A program made the position numbers and the translations under genes. The notes under the pieces were generated by a model. That model was not told the origin of the DNA and did not search any database. It worked only from the letters and a program-made list of their open reading frames with translations. A stretch of 64,000 nt of DNA from JAWXUK01 sp044432725 (GTDB lineage Bacteria > Bacillota > Clostridia > Oscillospirales > Oscillospiraceae), in contig JAWXUL010000011.1 in NCBI GenBank assembly GCA_044432725.1, forward strand, positions 1 to 64,000. Reading direction: 5' to 3'. Below, piece by piece: positions 43,846 to 50,400 of the stretch. The first letter of the stretch is position 1, and each line of letters begins with the position of its first letter.

Positions 43846-44085
43846 AGGCTCATATGATAATTGAGGAACTCCCCAATATGAGTGGATTTTTATAATATCA
43901 TATTGTAGATAAAATTTTTCAAGTGACTGCCACCAGTAACTTCCATGGAGAAAAATTGTCTGAAGGATAAGGGGAACGATCCTTCTTTTCTGTCAGAAAA
44001 AGCTGAAAAATGCAATATAGAAATAAAAAGAGAGATAGAAACACAGTGCTGTCTGCGTGCCTAATTTTTTTGTTGGAGGCGAATA

Positions 44086-44841
44086 ATGAAAAAAATTATC
44101 GAATTAATTGATGAAACAGTGAACACAGGCCATCCCATTTTTTTAATAGATGCTGAAAAAGGACTACCAGTCGCTGGAAATACCATTGCAAATGATTTAT
44201 TTGCTGAATACACAAATAAATTTGATTTCTTTAAGATTTTTAACAAAGAAATGAGTATTCAGATTTTCATGATTTTGGAGAATTTCACAGGAGATAAGGT
44301 AATAGAAGATTGTTATGTAACAACTCAAAAAAGAGATTTGTTGCCCTGCAGTGTTGAGTTCACTTATGGAAAAGACACCAAAGAAGCCATCTTAATGATT
44401 GTCAAAATAAAAGAAGATCACCGTGCGCATTACTTAAATATTTTGCTAAATCATATGAAAAAACCTGCCTTTATGATGGAATGTGCTGGTGTTTTAGAAG
44501 TGGATTTGGTGATTCATAGTGCCAACGAGCTGTTTTATGAAGCATTTGCTTGTACAAAAGATACCATTGGTCAGAAGTATCAAAATCATTTTCAAGAAAT
44601 GATTCATGCACAAGGAAGAGCAGAATATATCACTGACATTACTCAGGCAGTACAACGCTCTGGTAGCGGTATCATTGATGTGCCAGTACAAACATCAAAC
44701 GGAGATAAAATGGTACTATATTTTTCACACACCATAGCAAAACCTCTCTTAGAAGAGAACGATAGCAGAATTTTTTGTCTATTAGTCAATCCTGAAGATA
44801 CCATAGAAGAAATTGAATGTCCTTTTGCTCGTGAATGGTAA
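44086..44841 (+). CDS. PAS-fold protein without output domain
   Basis: 251 residues, ATG at 44086 after TTGGAGG. Two PAS-like segments: about 10-110 (HPIFLIDAEKGLPVAGNTIA) and about 120-240 (KPAFMMECAGVLEVDLVIHS, then ANELFYEAFACTKDTIGQKY). No kinase, GGDEF, EAL or HTH region follows. It may be a stand-alone sensor that works by protein contact, or a detached sensor part of one of the GGDEF proteins further along. Ends at a strong hairpin. Confidence 0.65.
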   Translation: MKKIIELIDETVNTGHPIFLIDAEKGLPVAGNTIANDLFAEYTNKFDFFKIFNKEMSIQIFMILENFTGDKVIEDCYVTTQKRDLLPCSVEFTYGKDTKEAILMIVKIKEDHRAHYLNILLNHMKKPAFMMECAGVLEVDLVIHSANELFYEAFACTKDTIGQKYQNHFQEMIHAQGRAEYITDITQAVQRSGSGIIDVPVQTSNGDKMVLYFSHTIAKPLLEENDSRIFCLLVNPEDTIEEIECPFAREW

Positions 44842-44845
44842 AAAG

Positions 44846-44874
44846 GAAAACACCCTGAAAAAGGGTGTTTTGTT
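44846..44874 (+). terminator. Terminator of the PAS gene
   Basis: AAAACACCCT pairs with AGGGTGTTTT around GAAAA, directly after the stop codon. Confidence 0.9.
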
Positions 44875-44897
44875 ATACTAGGTACTGCTGAAAGAAA

Positions 44898-44932
44898 AAA
44901 AGCCACTTTTCTCATATGAAAAGTGGCTTTTG
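44898..44932 (-). terminator. Terminator of the PNPOx-like gene
   Basis: A 14-bp perfect stem, AAAAGCCACTTTTC with GAAAAGTGGCTTTT. On the minus strand it is followed by TTTTTTTC. A further hairpin at 44968-44999 (TTGACACTTT / AAAGTGTCAA, then T7) lies over the gene's stop and would work on the plus strand. Confidence 0.85.
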
Positions 44933-44980
44933 TCAAAATGTGTTCTATAAACGATAAAAATTTCCCGTTGACACTTTCTG

Positions 44981-45382
44981 TTAAAGTGTCAATTTTTTTG
45001 GGGGATTGCCAGAAAAATCAGCCAGTATCGCCTTTGCATCAGCGAGGTAGAACACTTCAAAGATGGGATTTTCAGCTGTTTGATAAATGCCTTGAATCAT
45101 AGGAATTTCCATACAGCCTTTTTTCACCTCCATGTTGTTCACGAAAGTAGCTGTACCACTGATGCGAACCCATGCAAATTGAGGAGAGGAAGTGGTGACT
45201 TCCACATTGGGATTACTTTTCATCTCTTTGTAGACATCTTTCTGATTGTTGGTGCAGAACCAGAGTTTTCCCTCTTTTTCAAATAAAAACATAAAGGGAC
45301 GACACTTCGCCTTACCATCTAAGCCAACTGTGGCTAGGTATTGGGTTGGATTTTCCTTTAAAAAAGCTAAAATTTCGTTCAT
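44981..45382 (-). CDS. Pyridoxamine 5'-phosphate oxidase-like flavoprotein
   Basis: The start at 45382 (MNEILAFLKENPTQYLAT) follows GGAGG; the frame upstream to 45460 is not used. 133 residues of the split-barrel FMN-binding fold: YLATVGLDGKAKCRPFMFLF, LWFCTNNQKDVYKEMKSNP and FAWVRISGTATFV. Small proteins of this kind bind FMN or related cofactors and are often redox or stress linked. Divergent from the HxlR regulator, which probably controls it in response to an electrophile or redox signal. Confidence 0.88.
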   Translation of the reverse strand: MNEILAFLKENPTQYLATVGLDGKAKCRPFMFLFEKEGKLWFCTNNQKDVYKEMKSNPNVEVTTSSPQFAWVRISGTATFVNNMEVKKGCMEIPMIQGIYQTAENPIFEVFYLADAKAILADFSGNPPKKLTL

Positions 45383-45481
45383 GTGATTGTCCTCCAAAAA
45401 TAATTTCTCGTCAATTTCCTTGACAAACATGATTATACTATGGTATAAACAATAATACAAGTACGATAGTTTAGGATAGTG

Positions 45482-45497
45482 GTATCATTTATGATAC
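45482..45497. promoter_or_regulatory. Palindrome between PNPOx and HxlR genes, likely HxlR operator
   Basis: GTATCAT-TT-ATGATAC, a perfect 7+2+7 inverted repeat 20 bp before the hxlR start; further GTAT/ATAC repeats lie in 45436-45480. Spacing and position fit an HxlR dimer controlling both directions. Confidence 0.65.
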
Positions 45498-45517
45498 TGT
45501 AACAGGAGGAAGAAGAG

Positions 45518-45862
45518 ATGAAAGAAAATTTGTTTGGGGTCTGCCCTTATGTCACAACTCAGAAATTGCTGGCTGGGAAATGGTCCATCTATATTTTATA
45601 TTTATTGACACAAGAACCACTTCGATTTAATGAATTACAACGGCGAATGCCAGAGGACATGACACATACCTCACTTTCCAGACAACTGAAACAACTGGAA
45701 AAGGAGGGACTGATTATCCGTAAAGATTATCAACAAATTCCTCCCAAAGTGGAATATATCTTGAGTCCTGTGGGAGAAAAATTTCGCTCGGTGTTAGATG
45801 AAATCGAGGTTTGGGGGGAACTTTATATAAAGCAAATGAAGGAAAAAATTGACCTTGATTGA
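45518..45862 (+). CDS. HxlR-family transcriptional regulator
   Basis: 114 residues. DUF24/HxlR winged helix: the N-terminal cysteine (VCPYVTTQKLLAGKWSIYIL), the LRFNELQRRMPEDMTHTSLS recognition region and the wing HKEGLIIR-like EKEGLIIRKDY. The Cys in CPY can sense thiol-reactive compounds in relatives. AGGAGGAAG precedes the start. The following 210 bp (45863-46073) contain no gene I can support. An open minus-strand stretch there looks like a membrane segment (LFLFLSLVTPVLGLLRSF) but lacks start signals. Confidence 0.9.
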   Translation: MKENLFGVCPYVTTQKLLAGKWSIYILYLLTQEPLRFNELQRRMPEDMTHTSLSRQLKQLEKEGLIIRKDYQQIPPKVEYILSPVGEKFRSVLDEIEVWGELYIKQMKEKIDLD

Positions 45863-46073
45863 GAAATCCTTGGTTCTCTTCGTCAGTGGCAAGCTTTTGG
45901 ACAGAAGATTCTGGGAACGAGCGAAGCAAACCAAGCACAGGGGTAACTAAGCTTAAAAATAAGAACAATGTGATTGCACAAACAAGGGGAGTGCATTGGT
46001 CATGGTGGGTTGAAGGGGTTTCAGCTTCTGTGAGAAAGCCCTGAATTCAACGATATGGGGCAATTAGGAGAAC

Positions 46074-46655
46074 TTAATCTATCTTGATTTGAAAGGTATC
46101 CAAGAGATTTAGCACCTCTGGCATAGAAAATTTCCCATCTTTCAACTTGCAAGTCAGCACATCTATGGTGTATGCTGTGGCTTGCTGAAAGTTGCTTTTT
46201 TGTAAATCACATTGAAAGAACTCACTTCCACTGAGATTGACCCCTTGGAAGGAGGAATTTTTTAAAGAGCAATCAGCAAACATGGACTGAATGATGGTAG
46301 ATTCTGTGAACTTCACTTTATCTAAGGGGATTTTCACAAAATGATTATATTTCAGCGTGCAATGCTCCATGGATTTTATGGGAGAAGCAAAACGACCAGC
46401 AGATTTTAATTCCTCCCAGGAAATCCCCAAAAGTGTACAACGATAAAAGGTAGAATCTTGTACCTTACTATAGGAAAAAGTGGAGGTATCTATCTGACAA
46501 TCTTGAAAATGACAGGAAGAAAAGGAAATTTTATAAAAATCACAGGCTGTCCACGTGCAATTTTGAAACGTGCAGTCCACCCAATCTATTCCTTCCAGAG
46601 TTTCGCCAGACCATGTTTTGTTTTGGATCACTTCGTTTTCAAAATATTCTTCCAT
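46074..46655 (-). CDS. Pentapeptide-repeat protein (Qnr/McbG-like)
   Basis: The start at 46655 (MEEYFENEVIQNKTW) follows AGGAGGG; the upstream frame to 46835 has a hydrophobic stretch but no start signals. 193 residues made almost wholly of pentapeptide repeats (A(D/N)LXX-type: CTFQNCTWTACDFYKISFSS; FADCSLKNSSFQGVNLSGSEF) with a break near the middle (WEELKSAGRFASP). This right-handed beta-helix mimics DNA in Qnr/MfpA proteins, which protect gyrase. Size and central break resemble that group, but gyrase binding is not shown. Single gene, AT-rich surroundings. Confidence 0.85.
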   Translation of the reverse strand: MEEYFENEVIQNKTWSGETLEGIDWVDCTFQNCTWTACDFYKISFSSCHFQDCQIDTSTFSYSKVQDSTFYRCTLLGISWEELKSAGRFASPIKSMEHCTLKYNHFVKIPLDKVKFTESTIIQSMFADCSLKNSSFQGVNLSGSEFFQCDLQKSNFQQATAYTIDVLTCKLKDGKFSMPEVLNLLDTFQIKID

Positions 46656-46859
46656 GACTGTCCCTCCTAGAAACACAATAATAAGACTAAGAATAGCACA
46701 AAAACAGAAAAAAAGCAAGAGCGAAGGAACATGATTATGAAAACACCAATTTGCTGAAAGGTAGATTGGTGTTTTTTTGAATTTGTTATATTTTCTTGCT
46801 ATTTTAGTTTTTATCTTGTATAATAAGAGTATCATCTAAAAAAGAAAGGAGAATCAGCC

Positions 46860-47078
46860 ATGCCACATATCAATATCAGCCTATATCAAGGCAGAACAAA
46901 AGAAGAACAAGAGGAAATATGCAGAAAACTTCATCAAGCCGTGGTGGAAAGTTTGGGATTCAAGGAAGAAGCTGTGTCCATTTCCCTCACAGAATACACA
47001 CCAGAGAATTTTGTTGCTGCGGTGAAGGAAAATATCAAAGATGGGGAGTTGATAGTAAGCTCTCAGACAATTCATTAA
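46860..47078 (+). CDS. 4-oxalocrotonate tautomerase-family protein
   Basis: 72 residues with Pro2 directly after the start Met (MPHINISLYQGRTKEEQEEI), the catalytic base of this superfamily. EAVSISLTEYTPENF is the usual second strand region. AAGGAG precedes the ATG. These enzymes catalyse keto-enol tautomerisation of small dicarbonyl acids. The biological substrate is unknown; stand-alone in this window. Confidence 0.88.
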   Translation: MPHINISLYQGRTKEEQEEICRKLHQAVVESLGFKEEAVSISLTEYTPENFVAAVKENIKDGELIVSSQTIH

Positions 47079-47088
47079 TTTAGGCAAA

Positions 47089-47295
47089 GGCAATACCTCA
47101 TCATACCCGTTTTTAAATTTTGGTGAAAATCAGTTCACCCGAAAGGGACTTCCAAGGTCGCTCAAAAACATAAAAATCCAGAGTTATCTTTGGTGGATTA
47201 ACGACGACCAAAGGAAGCACTTGTGGTAACATTTCAGCGAATTCGAGGGGCTCATTTTTCCTAAAGTAGGAAATGAGTCATTGTGAGGTGTTGCC
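47089..47295. mobile_element. Miniature inverted-repeat element, copy 3 (207 bp, long form)
   Basis: The ends GGCAATACC and GGTGTTGCC match copies 1 and 2. It carries an extra inner segment with a dyad (CTTTGGTGGATTAACGAC / GACCAAAGGAAGCAC) also recognisable in the decayed copy at 58662. TTAGGCAA precedes it, but no exact target duplication is present. It lies between the tautomerase stop and the LRR gene promoter. Confidence 0.85.
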
Positions 47296-47398
47296 CTGAA
47301 TTTTCGAATGGAAACCTCTCCCTTGTCTATCAAGTGCTTTTAGAGCTTCCCTTAAGTCTTGCCAGAATGAAAAAGTACCAACGTTTTCCACCCAAAAC

Positions 47399-47427
47399 TT
47401 GACAATTTTTTTGCCATATGGTATAGT
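47399..47427 (+). promoter_or_regulatory. Promoter of the LRR gene
   Basis: TTGACA (47399-47404), 17-bp spacer and TATAGT (47422-47427), 32 bp before the chosen start. Confidence 0.8.
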
Positions 47428-47458
47428 GGGATTGATTATGGATTTGAAAGGAAAAAAT

Positions 47459-49468
47459 ATGAAATTTTGTAAAGAATGTGGAAATTCCATGGAAGATGAG
47501 GATAAATTCTGCCTAAAATGTGGCACTGAATTTACTTTCCAAGAAGAAACACCCACAGAAGCACCGATGCAATCAGCTATCCCGCCCTCCACCCAAACAT
47601 CCAGCAAGAAAAGTCCTCTTCCCCTCGCTGTGGGTGGAGTGGTAGCGATTTTGTGTGTAGGCTTATTTTTTGGTAGCGGTGGAAAGGATAAGGGAGGAGA
47701 TTCTCCTTCGTCAAGCAACGTAACCAGTGGAAACAGTGCCAACAGCAGTGGCAGTAGCCAAAATCAAGAGTCTAGCCTTTTTTCACCACAGAACACAGAA
47801 GACTCTGAAGGACTATTCCAAGAAATGTTCACGCCCACACGTAGCCTCTCCCAAGAGGAAAAGGACAATCATGGTCAAAATGGCTTTGTTTTGGAGCTGA
47901 TTGACAATGAAATTGTGCTGACAGAGTTCAAGGGAGAAGCCACAGTTGTGGAAATTCCAAATATTGTTACTAAAATTGGGGAAGAGGCATTTTCCCAGTG
48001 TTACTCCCTCAGCTCTGTAACCATCCCCAATTCTGTCACCAGTATTGGAGCAAGTGCATTTTATGATTGTACTGCCATGAGCGCTGTGACCATTCCTAAT
48101 TCTGTCATGCGTATCGAGGATTCGGCATTTGGGAGATGTAGCTCCCTGGCTTCTGTGAGTATACCTACATCTGTCAACAGTATGGGATCCCTTGTATTTA
48201 ACAAAACTCCATGGTTTGATAATTTGACAGAAGAATTTAACATTGTTGGGAACGGAATTTTACTAAAATACAATGGCACTGGGGGGAATGTGACCATCCC
48301 CTCTTCTGTCATAAGTATTGGGGGTTCGGCATTTCTGAGCTGTACCTCCCTGACTTCTGTGACCATACCTAATTCTGTCACAAGTATTGGATCTGGTGGA
48401 TTTGCGAGCTGTAGCGCTCTGTCTTCTGTGACCATATCAAACTCTGTCACCAGTATTGGAAAGACGGCATTTTATAACTGTAAATCCTTGACTTCTGTGA
48501 CTATACCGAACTCTGTCACAAGTATTGGGGAATACGCTTTTCAAGATTGTAGTGCTCTGACTTCTATCACCATACCAATTTCTGTTCGTAGTATTGGACT
48601 CGAGGCATTTTCCACTACTGCGTGGTATAAAAATATGACAGAAGAATTTGTTGTTGTGGGGAACGGCATTTTGTTGGGATACAAAGGTAGTGGGGGGAGT
48701 GTTACCATACCAAATTCAGTCACCTCTATTGGAATCAAGGCGTTTTATGGTAATTTCTCTCTCACTTCTGTGACCATACCTAATTCTGTTACCAGTATTG
48801 GAAGTGAGGCTTTTTCTCGCTGTACCTCTCTGACTTCTGTGACCATACCTAATTCTGTTACCAGTATTGTAAGTGAGGCTTTTTCTCAATGTACCTCTCT
48901 GATTTCTGTGACCATACCTAATTCTGTTACCAGTATTGGAAGTAAGGCTTTTTATCACTGTATCTCTCTGACTTCTGTGACCATACCTGATTCCGTCATA
49001 AGTATTGAGGAATCCGCTTTTTATCAGTGTAACTCTCTTACTTATGTGACCGTACCTAATTCTGTTACCAGTATTGGAAGTAAGGCTTTTTCTCATTGTT
49101 CCTCTCTGACTTCTGTAACCATACCTGATTCCGTCATAAGTATCGAGGAATCCGCTTTTGAGAGGTGCACCTCCCTGACTTCCGTGACCATACCTAATTC
49201 TGTTACCAGTATTGGAAGTAAGGCTTTTTATTACTGTTCCTCTCTCACTTCTGTGACCATACCTGATTCTGCTACCAGTATTGGAAGTGAGGCTTTTTAT
49301 TCCTGTTCCTCTCTCTCTTCTGCGACCATACCTGATTCTGTTACCAGTATTGGAAGTGCGGCTTTTTATTACTGTAGCTCTCTGACTTCTGTGACTGTGA
49401 CCGCTGGCAGTTATGGGGAAGAGTACATGAAGACGACGAATTCCTCTATTACGCTGAATTATGCTTAG
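47459..49468 (+). CDS. Zinc-ribbon, single-pass membrane, BspA-like leucine-rich-repeat protein
   Basis: The start at 47459 (MKFCKECGNSMEDEDKFC) is preceded by AAAGGA; the frame to 47399 overlaps the promoter. 669 residues: zinc ribbon (CxxC...CxxC, residues 4-21), membrane segment (about 50-70, PLAVGGVVAILCVGLFFGS), Ser/Gly/Asn linker (about 72-115), then about 20 LRR_5/TpLRR repeats of 23 residues with consensus TSVTIPNSVTSIGSEAF. Two insert segments (WFDNLTEEFNIVGNGILLKY; WYKNMTEEFVVVGNGILLGY) break the array. Such proteins place an LRR ligand- or adhesin-like rod outside with a cytoplasmic ribbon. Repeats are near identical in DNA, so the copy number may vary. Confidence 0.87.
   Translation: MKFCKECGNSMEDEDKFCLKCGTEFTFQEETPTEAPMQSAIPPSTQTSSKKSPLPLAVGGVVAILCVGLFFGSGGKDKGGDSPSSSNVTSGNSANSSGSSQNQESSLFSPQNTEDSEGLFQEMFTPTRSLSQEEKDNHGQNGFVLELIDNEIVLTEFKGEATVVEIPNIVTKIGEEAFSQCYSLSSVTIPNSVTSIGASAFYDCTAMSAVTIPNSVMRIEDSAFGRCSSLASVSIPTSVNSMGSLVFNKTPWFDNLTEEFNIVGNGILLKYNGTGGNVTIPSSVISIGGSAFLSCTSLTSVTIPNSVTSIGSGGFASCSALSSVTISNSVTSIGKTAFYNCKSLTSVTIPNSVTSIGEYAFQDCSALTSITIPISVRSIGLEAFSTTAWYKNMTEEFVVVGNGILLGYKGSGGSVTIPNSVTSIGIKAFYGNFSLTSVTIPNSVTSIGSEAFSRCTSLTSVTIPNSVTSIVSEAFSQCTSLISVTIPNSVTSIGSKAFYHCISLTSVTIPDSVISIEESAFYQCNSLTYVTVPNSVTSIGSKAFSHCSSLTSVTIPDSVISIEESAFERCTSLTSVTIPNSVTSIGSKAFYYCSSLTSVTIPDSATSIGSEAFYSCSSLSSATIPDSVTSIGSAAFYYCSSLTSVTVTAGSYGEEYMKTTNSSITLNYA
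48000..49400 (+). repeat. Coding tandem repeats, 69-bp period
   Basis: The LRR array recurs every 69 bp with long identical stretches, e.g. TCTGTGACCATACCTAATTC and GTTACCAGTATTGGAAGT. The last eight units (about 48770-49400) are the most alike, pointing to recent duplication or gene conversion. Confidence 0.9.
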
Positions 49469-49480
49469 AGCAATACCTCA
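49465..49480. repeat. Solo left end of the miniature element family
   Basis: TTAG followed by AGCAATACCTCA, at the stop codon of the LRR gene. It matches the left end of the element; the rest is absent. Confidence 0.45.
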
Positions 49481-49540
49481 ATCGCCAATGCCATAATGAT
49501 CTATCAAAAGAATTGAGAAAATAGAAAGGACAGCTAATCT

Positions 49541-50239
49541 ATGATTTACATTTGCTCCGATATTCATGGACAGCATGAAAAGTATCTTCAAATCTTTGAA
49601 AAAGTCAACTTATCCCCAAAAGACACACTCTTCATTCTAGGCGATGTGATAGACCGTGGTGAAGGAGGAATTGATATTCTTCTGGATATGATGTATCGCT
49701 TTAACGTGATTCCACTGATGGGAAATCATGAGTTCATGGCACTGAATATCTTAAAAAAATTGCAAGAAGAAATTACAGAGGATACTTTAAGTGGTTTTGA
49801 CGACGAGTTTATGACCAGTATGATGACTTGGTTTGAAAATGGAGGAACATCAACACTAGAAGCCTTCAAAAAGCAATCCAACGAGGATAGACAGGCTATT
49901 GTGGAATTTTTAGAAGAATTTGAACTTTTCGACGAAGTAGAAGTTAATGGGCAAGACTATGTGCTGGTACACGCAGGCTTGGATAACTTTACAGCAGATA
50001 GACAGTTAAGCGACTATGCTCTCCATGAACTTATCTGGACAAGAGCAGATTACAGCAGAAAATACTTTGAGAATAAAATTCTTATCACAGGTCACACCCC
50101 AGTTTCTGAAATACTGGGTGACCCATCAGCAAATAAAATTTATCACAATCAAAATCACATTGCAATAGATTGCGGTTGTGGATTTGGGGAGAATTTAGGG
50201 GTGTTGTGCTTGGACACCATGGAAGAATTTTATGTATGA
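49541..50239 (+). CDS. Metallophosphoesterase (PP2A/PrpE-like protein phosphatase)
   Basis: 232 residues. All metal motifs of calcineurin-like phosphatases are present: ICSDIHGQHEKY, GDVIDRGEGG, MGNHEFMA, a later His in YVLVHAGLD and ITGHTPVSE. GDVIDRG and GNHE are typical of bacterial Ser/Thr phosphatases and of symmetric dinucleotide hydrolases. It probably removes phosphate from proteins or from Ap4A-like nucleotides. Which one cannot be told. AAAGGA precedes the start. Terminates at a 21-bp hairpin. Confidence 0.88.
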   Translation: MIYICSDIHGQHEKYLQIFEKVNLSPKDTLFILGDVIDRGEGGIDILLDMMYRFNVIPLMGNHEFMALNILKKLQEEITEDTLSGFDDEFMTSMMTWFENGGTSTLEAFKKQSNEDRQAIVEFLEEFELFDEVEVNGQDYVLVHAGLDNFTADRQLSDYALHELIWTRADYSRKYFENKILITGHTPVSEILGDPSANKIYHNQNHIAIDCGCGFGENLGVLCLDTMEEFYV

Positions 50240-50351
50240 GTCATATATTTCAACAAGAAACCTAGATAGGTTCTAATTGTCTCATAATTGTTCAAACCTC
50301 ACAGAAACTTGAATAAAAAATCGAATCATACAGTCATAGAAATGCAATAAG

Positions 50352-50400
50352 AACAGAGAAACACCCATTTTATAATAAAATGGGTGTTTCTCTGTTTTAA
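50352..50400. terminator. Bidirectional terminator
   Basis: A 21-bp stem, AACAGAGAAACACCCATTTT against AAAATGGGTGTTTCTCTGTT, with a tiny loop and T/A tails on both sides, between the convergent phosphoesterase and cyclase genes. It covers the cyclase stop codon. Confidence 0.95.

Noticed and set aside
45714..45968. Minus-strand ORF with a hydrophobic stretch after hxlR
   Set aside because: It overlaps the hxlR coding end and starts at a TTG without a ribosome site. At most it is a remnant.
47278..47742. Minus-strand ORF of 154 residues overlapping the LRR gene start
   Set aside because: It lies opposite a well-supported promoter, ribosome site and zinc-ribbon coding start, and its composition is proline-rich antisense of that gene.
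48061..49096. Minus-strand ORFs with regular repeats, and a possible CRISPR-like array
   Set aside because: The 69-bp repeats are in-frame LRR codons on the plus strand. Repeat and spacer structure is absent, since units are contiguous and translate to the BspA-like consensus.
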